64,000 nt of DNA, taken from NCBI GenBank assembly GCA_050299555.1, contig JBNKWA010000012.1:72275-136274 (forward strand), given 5' to 3'. The DNA is from JBNKWA01 sp050299555 (GTDB taxonomy: Bacteria; Pseudomonadota; Alphaproteobacteria; Rhodobacterales; Rhodobacteraceae). Below the pieces are notes generated by a model. It did not search any database. It was not told the origin of the DNA and saw nothing but the letters and a program-made list of their open reading frames with translations. Made by a program: the position numbers and the translations under genes. Below are positions 8,280 to 17,928 of this stretch, one piece after another. Numbering within the stretch: position 1 is the stretch's first letter; every line of letters starts with the position of its first letter.

Positions 8280-10382
8280 CTACCGCCCTTCCAGACGCCA
8301 GGCGGCGAAGGCCAGCGAGCCGGCGATCAGCAGCATCAGCCAGCCCGGCGCCAGCGAGGTCAGGCGGATGTCGCGCACCGCATAAGCCTCGCGCCGGGCG
8401 AGGCCAACCCAGCCGCGCCCCGCGGCATTGCGCCCGTCGCCGACGCGGCGGATGTCGGGCACGCCGGTCTCGGCGAAGCGCAGCACGCCGCCCCGGGTCG
8501 CATCGGCCAGCGGCGCCAGAAGATCGCCGGTGGAGATCGGGTTCTCGAATTCCCGAGGCGCGGCGGGACCCACCGCGGTGACCGCGGCAAGGCCGCCCTC
8601 CTCGAGCCGGTAGATGCCGTCCTCGGCGGCCTCGAACTTCGCCTGCCACTCGCCGGAGCGAAGCTCGGTCAGCGCCAGTTCCTGCGCTTCGCCCGAGGGT
8701 GAGGTCACGATCACCGGCTCTACCGTCTCGCCGAGGGTGTGGCGGGTCACCGTCACCGAGGCGCCGTCGGGGTTGGCAACCAGCGCTTCCTCCTCCAGCT
8801 CGGGCTCCTGCATCAGCCAGTGCGCCAGCCGGCGCAGGAGTTCCTGCTGCGGGCCGCCACCCTCGTAGCCGCGCGCCCAGAGCCAGGCCTGGTCGGAGCC
8901 GAGCAGCGCTACCCGCCCCTCGCCCTGGCGGTCGAGCACCAGCAGCGGCCGGCCGTCGGGGCCTTCCATCACCGCGGTGCCGCGGATGGTTTTCATGTCC
9001 ACGAGCCGGAACCAGCGGCCCCAGCCCGGGGTGCCGTCCGCCGCGGTCGGGCGCGGCGCGTGCTCTTCGAGCCCGCGGGTGACCGGGTGGCGGTCGCCGA
9101 CCTCGGAGATGCGCGGGACGAAACCTTCCTCGATCACCCGTGCGGTGGGTTCGGCCGGCAGGATGTCGCGGAGCGGGGTGCGGGCGAGGCTGTCGGCGCT
9201 GGCAAAGCCGGGACCCGAGGCGATCAGGAGCGCGCCGCCGTCGCGCACGTATTGTGCGACGTTGTCGAGATAGAGCGTCGGCAGCACGCCGCGGCGCTGG
9301 TAGCGGTCGAAGATGATGAGGTCGAACTCGCCCACCTTGTCCATGAACAGTTCACGGGTGGGGAAGGCGATCAGGCTGAGCTCGAACACCGGCACCCCGT
9401 CCTGCTTCTCGGGCGGGCGCAGGATGGTGAAGTGCACCAGGTCGACGGCGGCGTCGGACTTCAGCAGGTTCCGCCAGGTGCGCTCGCCGGCATAGGGCTC
9501 GCCCGAGACCAAAAGCACCCGGAGACGGTCACGGATGCCGTTGATGGAGAGCACCGCGGCATTGTTGCGCTCGGTCAGCTCGCCCGCCTCGGCGGGCACG
9601 GTGAGCTGCACCACGTTCAGCCCGCCGCGCTTCAGCTCGATCGGGACGGTGACGCTCTGGTTGACCGGGATGTCGTAGACTCCGGCCTCGGCGCCGTCGA
9701 TGGAGACCAGCATCGGCACCCGCGCCGGCGCGCCGGCGGGCGCGCGGCCCAGCATCTCGACCTTGAGCGTCAGGTCGGTGCGCTCGCCGACGATGGCGAA
9801 TGTGGGCGCGGTCTCGACCAGCAGGCGGCGGTCCCATTCGTCGGGGTCGCCGGTCACGACGGCGCTGACCGGACCGGGGAAGGCGGTCAGCGCAACCTCG
9901 TCGTGGATGCGCCCGTCGGTCAGCAAGATGGCGCCGGCGATGCGGTCGGGCGACACCTCGGCGGCCGCCTTGGCGAGTTCGGTGAGCGCCGTGGTGCCAT
10001 CGTTGCGATGCTCGCCGCTGCCGTCGCGGACGCTGACGGTGCGCAGCTCCAGCGGTGCGTCGCCCTCGCGCGCGGCCAGCGCCTGCAACTGCGCCTGCAT
10101 GCCGGCGACCAGTTCGTCCATCTGTGCCGGGCGGCTGGCGATGCCCTGGCTGGAGGTCTCGTCGATGACCAGGAAGGCGATGTCGGAGAGATAGTCGCGG
10201 TCCTCGCGCTTCCAGCTCGGGTCGGCGAGCGCCAAGAGCAGCACCGCCGCCGAGAGCGCCCGCAGCCACCAGCCGCCAAGCCCCCGCCAGAGCGCGAAGG
10301 CGACCAGCAGGACCGCCAGCGCCGCCAGCGCGGCGATCACCGGCCAGGGCACCAGAGGGGCGAAGATCAGGGCATCGGTCAT
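8280..10382 (-). CDS. Large membrane protein of the MoxR cluster with VWA-like and GATase-like regions
   Basis: A 700-residue protein ending the leftward moxR operon. Two N-terminal transmembrane helices (VIAALAALAVLLVAFALW and a second at 40-55) precede a VWA-like region with SDIAFLVIDETSS. A class-I glutamine-amidotransferase-like fold follows around residues 340-560 (LLIASGPGFASADS, VALLGSDQAWLW), and a last helix lies near the C-terminus (GWLMLLIAGSLAFAAW). The VWA metal site looks degenerate, with ETSS instead of DxSxS. Family members accompany MoxR ATPases and are thought to serve protein assembly or envelope functions; the exact role is unknown. It starts one base after the preceding stop. 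Confidence 0.82.
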   Translation of the reverse strand: MTDALIFAPLVPWPVIAALAALAVLLVAFALWRGLGGWWLRALSAAVLLLALADPSWKREDRDYLSDIAFLVIDETSSQGIASRPAQMDELVAGMQAQLQALAAREGDAPLELRTVSVRDGSGEHRNDGTTALTELAKAAAEVSPDRIAGAILLTDGRIHDEVALTAFPGPVSAVVTGDPDEWDRRLLVETAPTFAIVGERTDLTLKVEMLGRAPAGAPARVPMLVSIDGAEAGVYDIPVNQSVTVPIELKRGGLNVVQLTVPAEAGELTERNNAAVLSINGIRDRLRVLLVSGEPYAGERTWRNLLKSDAAVDLVHFTILRPPEKQDGVPVFELSLIAFPTRELFMDKVGEFDLIIFDRYQRRGVLPTLYLDNVAQYVRDGGALLIASGPGFASADSLARTPLRDILPAEPTARVIEEGFVPRISEVGDRHPVTRGLEEHAPRPTAADGTPGWGRWFRLVDMKTIRGTAVMEGPDGRPLLVLDRQGEGRVALLGSDQAWLWARGYEGGGPQQELLRRLAHWLMQEPELEEEALVANPDGASVTVTRHTLGETVEPVIVTSPSGEAQELALTELRSGEWQAKFEAAEDGIYRLEEGGLAAVTAVGPAAPREFENPISTGDLLAPLADATRGGVLRFAETGVPDIRRVGDGRNAAGRGWVGLARREAYAVRDIRLTSLAPGWLMLLIAGSLAFAAWRLEGR

Positions 10383-10383
10383 G

Positions 10384-13161
10384 TCACTGGCCCAGCCTTT
10401 CCAGCAGCGCCGGCACGTGGACCTGGTCGGACTTATAGTTGCCGGTCATCACGTACATGATCAGGTTGACGCCGAAGCGGAAGGCCATCTCGCGCTGGCG
10501 CTGGCCCGGCGCGCCGCGGCCGACGGGAAACAGCGGATTGCCCTGCAGGTCCACGGCCCAGGCCGCCGCCCAGTCGTTGCCGCCGATCACCACCGGGGTG
10601 ACGCCGTCGTTGAGGTTGCGGAACGGCATGCCCTCCACCTCCTCGACCTCGGGCGCGGCTTCGACCCAGAGCGTCGAGTTGGCATAGCGGCCGGGGAAGT
10701 CCTGCAACAGGTAGAAGGTGCGGGTCAGCACGTGATCGGGCGGTGCCGGCTCCAGCGGCGGGATGTCGATGCGCTCGGCCAGCGCCTGCAGCCGACGGCC
10801 GTTCGGCGTGCCGCCGACGCCGCCGCCGAGATCGGCGTCGCGGGTGTCGAACATGATCATGCCGCCCGAGCGCATGTAGGTGTTGAGCTTGGCATAGGCC
10901 TCGTCCGAGGGCAGCGGCTGGGTCTCGGTCACCGGCCAGTAGAGGAACGGATAGAAGGCAAGCTCGTCGGTCTCGAGGTCCACCGCCACCGGTTCGGCCG
11001 GCTCGACCGCGGTGCGGATGTTGAGGATCATCGACAGGCCGCGCAGCCCCGCCTCGCTGATCTGGTCGGTGCGCGCGTCGCCGGTGCGGACATAGGCGAG
11101 CACGGTCTGGTTGGTGGCGTAAAGCGCTGCCTCGTCATCCTGCGCGAAGGCCGGCTGCGTCGCGGTGGCCAGCCCGACGGCCATCCCCATCGCGGCGGCG
11201 CGGGCCACGCGGCTGCCGGACAGGCGGCCCGAGACCACGAGCGTCGCCAGGATGTCGAGCATCAGCAGCGCCAGCGCCAGCATCAGCAGCGCCGGCTTCA
11301 GGATCACCTCGCGGGTGACGCCCATGGTCTCCACCGTCACCCCGGCCGGGAGCGGTGCCAGCGCCGCAAGCGTGTCGCCGCTGCCAAAGAGGTTGACCGC
11401 GATGGTGCGCTCGCCCGCCTGCCAGATGCCCGGCGGCATGTCGCGGCCCGGCGGATCCTCGACCAGGCGGGCACCGTCGACGCCGGCCAGAAGCCCCGGC
11501 TCGGCCAGTTCGCCAAAGCCGTCCAGAACCCGGACCGGCACCCAGGTCTGGCCGCGCAGGTCGTCGGCCTCGGGCTGGGTGCCCCGGGTGCTGACCGAGA
11601 GCCGCTCCAGCATCTGCACGAAGAGGCCCGACAGCGGCAGCGACGACCAGTCGGCGTTGGCGGTAACGTGGAACAGCACCACCCGTCCCTCGCCTTCGTT
11701 TCGGCCGGTGACCAGGGGCGTGCCATCCTCCAGCGCCGCCATCACCCGCTCGGGCAGGGCCGGATCGGGCTGGGCCATGACCTGGCTCGACACGTCGACA
11801 TCGCCGGGCAGGGCAAGCCCGAAGAAGGGGCTGGTCTCGGGGAAGGGGCGCAGGCGTTTCGGGGCGCCCCAGCTCATCGCCCCGCCGACACTGCGGCCGC
11901 CGGCCCTGAGCCGCACCGGCAACAGCGGGTCATTGTCGAGCTGGCCCTCGCCGGACTGGGCCAGCCGCGGCCCGGCGAAGCGCACCAGCAGCCCGCCGCC
12001 GCGCACCCATTCGATCAGCGGCTCGCGCTCGGCATCCGACAGGCTGCCGACATCGGCCAAGACGATGACATCGGGCGAGGCGAGAAGCACGTCCGAGAGC
12101 GGCGCCTCGATCAGCTCGGCCGCCGGTTGCAGGGCCGAGCGCAGATAGTGCAGCGGGTCGAGAAGCTGCTGGCCCTCGCGCGCCTGGTGGCCGGCGATCA
12201 GCGCGATCTTGCGCCGTTTCAGCCCGTCATCGGACAATGCCACACCACCCGCCGAGCGGGCCTGCGGCAGCGACAGGCGGTTGATGCGGTTCCTCAGCTC
12301 CAGCGGCAGCTCGAGCGCCGCCTCGGCGCTGAGCGCATCGGGCTCGAAGCGCACCTCGGCCGCGCCCAGCTTGCGCTCGATGCCGAGGGGATCGGGACCC
12401 ACCGCCGACACCTCGATCGCCGGCAGGGCGGAGTCGGCGGCGGCCCGCAGCACCGTCGTGCGCACCGCGCCGTCGTGGAATTCGGGGGCGGTCAGCGCCA
12501 GCACCGGCCGGCCGCTGTCGATCACCGTCAGCTCACCGCGACCCTGCAGGGCGCCCAGGAAGGCCGCGTCGCCGTCGGTGGCAACGCCGTCGGTTAGCCA
12601 CACGGTCTCGAAATCCTGCGCCTCGCTCGCGTCCAGCCATGCGGCGAAGGCGGCCCTGTCGGGCGTCCATGGCTGCGGCGCCAGCCCCGGCAGCCGGGCG
12701 ATCCAGTCGCGGGCATCGCGAAAGGTCAGGGCGCCGTCTGCCGGCGGCCCCTCGGCGACGCTGAGCACCGCCGCCGGGCGCCCGGCCCGCGCCGCCTGAT
12801 CCAGCAGCTCTTCGGTCCGGGCCATGCGCGCCGCCCAGTCCGGCGCGCCGGCCCAGCCGCCATCCAGCAGCACCAGGATCGGGCCCGAACCGGTCGCCTC
12901 GACCCTGGGGTTCAGCACCGGATGGGCGAAGCCGACAATGGCCGCGGCCAGCGCCAGCATCCTGAGCAGGAGCAGCCACCAGGGCGTCCGGTCCGGCGTG
13001 CGCTCGGGATCCTGCAGGCCAAGCAGCAGCCGCACGCCGGGAAAGGCCCGCCGCGCGGGCGAGGGCGGGATCGCGCGCAGCAGCCACCACAGCACCGGCA
13101 ACGTCACCAGCGCGGCCAGCAGCCACGGGGCGAGGAAGCCGATGGGGCCGAGCGTCATCAT
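10384..13161 (-). CDS. DUF4159 domain protein with N-terminal BatA domain
   Basis: A 925-residue membrane protein. Residues 1-85 match the BatA-type N-terminal domain: helix FLAPWLLAALVTLPVLWWLL, an RRAFPGVRLLLGL segment, then a second helix ending AHPVLNP. A VWA-like region and further helices near residue 640 follow. The C-terminal 220 residues are a DUF4159 domain (VLAYVRTGDARTD, FYPFLYWPV, GGMIMFDTRDADLGGG). The start abuts the DUF58 stop (TAG then ATGATG). Together with MoxR and DUF58 this forms the widespread alphaproteobacterial four-gene set, possibly acting in envelope stress or protein maturation. Confidence 0.87.
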   Translation of the reverse strand: MMTLGPIGFLAPWLLAALVTLPVLWWLLRAIPPSPARRAFPGVRLLLGLQDPERTPDRTPWWLLLLRMLALAAAIVGFAHPVLNPRVEATGSGPILVLLDGGWAGAPDWAARMARTEELLDQAARAGRPAAVLSVAEGPPADGALTFRDARDWIARLPGLAPQPWTPDRAAFAAWLDASEAQDFETVWLTDGVATDGDAAFLGALQGRGELTVIDSGRPVLALTAPEFHDGAVRTTVLRAAADSALPAIEVSAVGPDPLGIERKLGAAEVRFEPDALSAEAALELPLELRNRINRLSLPQARSAGGVALSDDGLKRRKIALIAGHQAREGQQLLDPLHYLRSALQPAAELIEAPLSDVLLASPDVIVLADVGSLSDAEREPLIEWVRGGGLLVRFAGPRLAQSGEGQLDNDPLLPVRLRAGGRSVGGAMSWGAPKRLRPFPETSPFFGLALPGDVDVSSQVMAQPDPALPERVMAALEDGTPLVTGRNEGEGRVVLFHVTANADWSSLPLSGLFVQMLERLSVSTRGTQPEADDLRGQTWVPVRVLDGFGELAEPGLLAGVDGARLVEDPPGRDMPPGIWQAGERTIAVNLFGSGDTLAALAPLPAGVTVETMGVTREVILKPALLMLALALLMLDILATLVVSGRLSGSRVARAAAMGMAVGLATATQPAFAQDDEAALYATNQTVLAYVRTGDARTDQISEAGLRGLSMILNIRTAVEPAEPVAVDLETDELAFYPFLYWPVTETQPLPSDEAYAKLNTYMRSGGMIMFDTRDADLGGGVGGTPNGRRLQALAERIDIPPLEPAPPDHVLTRTFYLLQDFPGRYANSTLWVEAAPEVEEVEGMPFRNLNDGVTPVVIGGNDWAAAWAVDLQGNPLFPVGRGAPGQRQREMAFRFGVNLIMYVMTGNYKSDQVHVPALLERLGQ

Positions 13162-14075
13162 CTAGTAGCCGCCCCCCAGAGCCATGTAGAGCCAGAGCAG
13201 CGGCTTGCGCGGGCTGTCCGAGGTGCGGTGGACGAGGAACTGCCAGCCGCTGCGACGGGCGAGCAGATCCAGCGCCTCGCGCCGCTCGGCCAGCCGGTCC
13301 TGATAGGCGTCCTTCAGCGCCCGCGCGCGCTGGGTCTCGTGGCGGATCTCGCGGCCCATGCTTTCGAAGATGGTGCGGCCGTCGAAGGGGAAGCTTTCCT
13401 CGCTGGGATCGACGATCTGCACCAGGCAGCCCCTGACGCCGAGGCCGACGGCATGGGTCAGGGCCGGCATCAGCGTCTCGCTGGGGCCGAGGAAGTCGGA
13501 CAGGAACACCGCCAGCCCGCCGGGTGCGAACGGGCCGTCCGGCGGGGTGCCGTAGTCGGGCCGGCCGGCGCGGTGCGTGGCCATGGCCAGCGCCATGCGG
13601 CGAAGCTGGGTCTCGCCGGTGCGTGGCGGCGCGGCATCGGTGCCGCCCAGCGAGATGCGCTCGCCCGCCTTCATCAGCAGCACCGCCAGCGCCAGCGTCA
13701 GCAACTGCGCCCGCTGGGCCTTGCTGCGCGCCACCCCGTCGGAGCGGTAGTCCATGCTGAGCGCGTCGTCGGCCCAGAAGGTGACGGTCTGTGCCGCCTC
13801 CCACTCCATCTGCCGGATATAGAGCGAATCCGACCGCGCCGAGCGGCGCCAGTCCACATCGGTCAGAACGTCGCCGGGCATCGCCTGGCGGTACTGCCAG
13901 AAAGTCTCGCCGCGCCCGGCCCGCCGGCGCCCGTGCACGCCCATGGCCACCGTCGCCGCCAGCCGCCTGGCCTCGGCCAGCAGCGGCGGCAGCGAGCCCG
14001 CGATGCGTTCCGCATCCCGCCGCAGCCAGATGGCATCATGGGCGACCGCAGCCGGGCCGCGCGGGTCGGGCTCGG

Positions 14076-14079
<4 letters not shown>
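13162..14079 (-). CDS. DUF58 domain protein
   Basis: A 305-residue DUF58 protein, the usual partner of MoxR ATPases. The core motif is readable: GRRRAGRGETFWQYRQAMPG, then DVDWRRSARSDSLYIRQME, followed by a VWA-like half ending in WLYMALGGGY. The start is a GTG at 14079 that overlaps the moxR stop in a GTGA; a longer in-frame reading would run through moxR in another frame and is rejected. Predicted to be a cytoplasmic adaptor of the MoxR chaperone-like ATPase. Confidence 0.9.
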
Positions 14080-15092
<1,013 letters not shown>

Positions 15093-15217
15093 GTTTCCGG
15101 GATCTCCTGCCATTGCGGCCACCTGGGCGAACTCGCGGGATAGTCCGCGCCGTCGCACCGTCTATACTCGCCCAACAGAATAGCAAGCTAGGCCCAGCGA
15201 AGCGAAGGGCAAACGCA

Positions 15218-15802
15218 ATGTCCACTCAGAAACCCGTGAAAACGCCGTCGGCCGAGGCGCTGGCCGGGGCAGCCAAGGCCGCTTCGGGACGGGGGGCGCC
15301 GCCGGTGCATCTGTGGAATCCCACCTTCTGCGGCGATCTCGACATGCGGATCGCCCGTGACGGGACGTGGTTCTACCTAGGCACGCCGATAGGGCGCAAA
15401 CCGCTGGTGAGGCTGTTTTCCTCGATCATCCGCAAGGACGGCGACGATTATTTCCTGGTCACCCCGGTCGAAAAGGTGGGGATCACCGTCGACGACGCGC
15501 CTTTCGTGGCCATCGACTTCGATGTCGAGGACCCGGGCGAGAATCAGCGGATCACCTTCACCACCAATGTCGACGACCGGGTAACGGCCGGGCCCGACCA
15601 TCCCATCCGGGTCGCCAACGACCCCGAAACCGGAGAGCCCTCGCCCTATGTGCTGGTGCGCCGCAACCTCGAGGCACTGATCGACCGCAAGAGCTTCTAC
15701 CGGCTGGCCGAGATCGGCACGACCGAGGGCGACCAGTTCGGCATCCGCTCCGGCGGCGTGTTCTTTCCCTTCATTGCCGCGGCGGAACTGCCGGACCGCT
15801 AG
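15218..15802 (+). CDS. DUF1285 domain protein
   Basis: A 194-residue protein of the DUF1285 family. Family features are PPVHLWNPTFCGDLDMRIARDG near the N-terminus, GTPIGRKPLVRLFSSIIRKDG in the middle, and a C-terminal GIRSGGVFFPF. The ATG at 15218 follows a purine-rich AGCGAAGGG. The cellular role is unknown. In relatives I know, this gene often sits next to a CoA-pyrophosphatase and the CCA enzyme; here those two genes are about 24 kb away (39.8-41.5 kb), so that linkage is broken. Confidence 0.85.
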   Translation: MSTQKPVKTPSAEALAGAAKAASGRGAPPVHLWNPTFCGDLDMRIARDGTWFYLGTPIGRKPLVRLFSSIIRKDGDDYFLVTPVEKVGITVDDAPFVAIDFDVEDPGENQRITFTTNVDDRVTAGPDHPIRVANDPETGEPSPYVLVRRNLEALIDRKSFYRLAEIGTTEGDQFGIRSGGVFFPFIAAAELPDR

Positions 15803-15875
15803 TCTTGTTGCCGTCGGGGGTGACATTCCTCACACCCCTGCCGCCGCAGCCAGTTGCCAGCAGCCCGGCGCCGGT

Positions 15876-15917
15876 CTAGCCAGCGCATCGTTCCGACAGG
15901 GTGCCGAACTCGGGCGC
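15876..15917. repeat. Possible short dispersed repeat, copy A
   Basis: CCAGCGCATCGTT followed by CCGAC and a GC-rich tail containing GAACTCGGGC. A similar stretch occurs at 35612-35650 (identical 13-base head, then GCCGAC and GGACTCGCGC). Two copies in intergenic DNA only; it could be a degenerate repeat or coincidence. Confidence 0.35.
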
Positions 15918-15983
15918 GTCGCATCGACGCTTGCCGGGCGGACGCTGTCGACACCGGTCTTAACATCTCAACGGTACTCCATC

Positions 15984-16421
15984 ATGCGCATCGCGTATTT
16001 CTGCTTCGTTGTTGCTGCCCTGGCAGCGCTCACCGGCATGAGCCTCGGCATTTTCATGGGGATCAACCAGGACTTCAGCCTGGCGCCGGCCCATGCCCAC
16101 CTGAACCTTCTCGGCTGGGTGACAATGTGCCTCTACGGCCTTTATCACCGCGGCGTCGCGCGGGCCCGCAACCGGCTGGCCTGGACCCAGGTCTCGGTCG
16201 CCGCGCTCGGCTTTCCGCTGATGACCGGCGGCCTGGCCCATCATCTCGCCACCGGCACCGACGCCGCCGAGCCCTTCATCAGCATCGGCTCGCTGGCGGT
16301 CTTCGCCGGCATGCTGCTGTTCATCGCCGTGCTGGTGGTCGATCTGGTTGCCACCGGCCTGCTGCGGGGGCAGGGACGCCCGGCGGCCAACCTTGCCGTC
16401 GGCAGCCCCCTGGCCGGCTGA
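15984..16421 (+). CDS. Small membrane protein with conserved histidines, cytochrome-oxidase-like
   Basis: A 145-residue protein with four predicted transmembrane helices (about residues 5-25, 36-57, 70-90, 105-130). The second helix carries APAHAHLNLLGWVTMCLYGL followed by YHRG, a histidine-rich pattern like the first haem-ligand helix of cbb3/NorB-type oxidase subunit I. Short proteins of this kind are found across alphaproteobacteria; haem binding is inference. ATG at 15984; no strong Shine-Dalgarno. It stands between the DUF1285 and sulfotransferase genes. Confidence 0.72.
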   Translation: MRIAYFCFVVAALAALTGMSLGIFMGINQDFSLAPAHAHLNLLGWVTMCLYGLYHRGVARARNRLAWTQVSVAALGFPLMTGGLAHHLATGTDAAEPFISIGSLAVFAGMLLFIAVLVVDLVATGLLRGQGRPAANLAVGSPLAG

Positions 16422-16483
16422 CATTTGCAGGGCCGGGCGAGTCGGTTCTATGATCGCCCGGCCTTCACTCAAAGGGGCCCCGC

Positions 16484-17413
16484 ATGCCCGACATGCCCCG
16501 CCGCACCCGCGAATACCGCAGCTACCTGTTTGACAGCCGCAACTGGGACGGGTTCCGGCCGCGCGAGGGCGACGTCGTCATTTCCACCTCGTACAAGTCC
16601 GGCACGACCTGGATGCAGAACCTGGTGCTGGAACTGCTGTTTCCGGACGGCGACCGGCCGGCCGTCTCTGCGGTCTCGCCATGGCTCGACCGCAGCACCA
16701 TCGATCCCGATGCCGTGCTGCCGATGCTTGACGCGCAGACGCACCGCCGGGTGATCAAGAGCCACCTGCCGCTCGATGTGGTTCCCTACTTCCCGGAGGT
16801 CCGCTACATCGTTGTGGCGAGGGATGCGCGCGACGTCTTCATGTCGTTCTGGAATCACTATTCCAACTATACCGATGCGGTGATCGCAAATTTCAACGAC
16901 CCCGCGACGCTGATCGGTCCGCCGATGCCGCGCTGTCCGGACGAGTTGCACGATTTCTGGCGGATCTGGATTGCCAGGGGTTGGTTCGAGGGCGAGACCG
17001 AGGGCTGGCCGCATTCGGGCAACCTTCATCACACCCAGTCCTGGTGGACGTTCCGGCACCTGCCGAACATCCTGTTCGTGCATTTTCAGGACATGCTGTC
17101 GGACCTGCCGGCCGAGGTCGACCGCGTCGCCGGTCACCTCGGGATCGCTCTGCCCGAAGGGCGGCGGGAACGCATCGCCGAGGCGGTCAGCTTTGCCGCG
17201 CTGAGCCGCAGCGCCGATCGCTCGGCGCCGGCACCGCCGGAACGCATGGCGACGATTTGGCAGGGCGGCGCCCGCACCTTCTTCAACAAGGGAACCAACG
17301 GGCGCTGGAAGGGGGTGCTGACGGGCGACGAGCTGGCGATGTACGAGGCGGCCAAGGTCCGGGTGCTGACCCCCGACTGCGCGGCATTCCTCGAGAATGG
17401 CCGGCGGATCTAG
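16484..17413 (+). CDS. PAPS-dependent sulfotransferase
   Basis: A 309-residue cytosolic-type sulfotransferase that would move a sulfuryl group from PAPS to an alcohol, phenol or amine acceptor. All motifs of the eukaryotic SULT-like family are present: the 5'-phosphosulfate loop YKSGTTWM (Lys38), the catalytic histidine in IKSHLP (His94), the 3'-phosphate site VARDARDVFMSFWNH (Arg113, Ser121) and the C-terminal FFNKGTNGRWKG loop. No signal peptide. The acceptor is unknown and no PAPS-synthesis genes lie nearby. Its stop codon shares a CTAG with the stop of the convergent rppH. Confidence 0.9.
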   Translation: MPDMPRRTREYRSYLFDSRNWDGFRPREGDVVISTSYKSGTTWMQNLVLELLFPDGDRPAVSAVSPWLDRSTIDPDAVLPMLDAQTHRRVIKSHLPLDVVPYFPEVRYIVVARDARDVFMSFWNHYSNYTDAVIANFNDPATLIGPPMPRCPDELHDFWRIWIARGWFEGETEGWPHSGNLHHTQSWWTFRHLPNILFVHFQDMLSDLPAEVDRVAGHLGIALPEGRRERIAEAVSFAALSRSADRSAPAPPERMATIWQGGARTFFNKGTNGRWKGVLTGDELAMYEAAKVRVLTPDCAAFLENGRRI

Positions 17414-17928
17414 GCGGAGATGCGGCCGAGATGACGGGCGAAGCTGTCGAAGACGGCGCGGTAGACCTCCTTCTTGAAGGGCACGATCCTGCCGATCAGG
17501 GTCTCCGGCGCCATCCACTGCCACTGGCTGAACTCCGGGTGCGGGCCGGTGATGTCGATGACGCTGTCGGGCGCATCGAGCCGCATCAGGAACCATTTCT
17601 GCTCCTGGCCGCGGTACTTGCCGCCCCAGAGCCGCGGCACGAGGTCCTCGGGCAGGTCGTAGCTGACCCAGTCGGCGCTTTCGGCCAGCAGCGTCACCGC
17701 CGAGGCCGGCACGCCGGTCTCCTCGGCCAGTTCGCGCAGTGCCGCGGACTGCGGGTCCTCGCCCTTGTCGATGCCACCCTGCGGCATCTGCCAGGCTTCG
17801 CCGGGGTTGTCGATGCGCTGGCCGGCGAAGACCAGGCCCGCCTGGTTCATCAGCACGACGCCGACATTGCGGCGATAAGGCAGCGCCCCAAGGGCGCTGC
17901 CGGTCTGCGTTGATCCGTCAGTCGGCAT
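17410..17928 (-). CDS. rppH: RNA pyrophosphohydrolase RppH
   Basis: A 172-residue Nudix hydrolase that removes pyrophosphate from the 5' end of mRNAs and so triggers decay. The Nudix box is GGIDKGEDPQSAALRELAEE, preceded by the RppH-type YRRNVGVVLMN and AWQMPQ, and followed by KWFLMRL and EFSQWQW, diagnostic of the RppH subgroup. The start overlaps the end of ctpA by 11 bases. The ctpA-rppH order is common in alphaproteobacteria. Confidence 0.94.
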   Translation of the reverse strand: MPTDGSTQTGSALGALPYRRNVGVVLMNQAGLVFAGQRIDNPGEAWQMPQGGIDKGEDPQSAALRELAEETGVPASAVTLLAESADWVSYDLPEDLVPRLWGGKYRGQEQKWFLMRLDAPDSVIDITGPHPEFSQWQWMAPETLIGRIVPFKKEVYRAVFDSFARHLGRISA

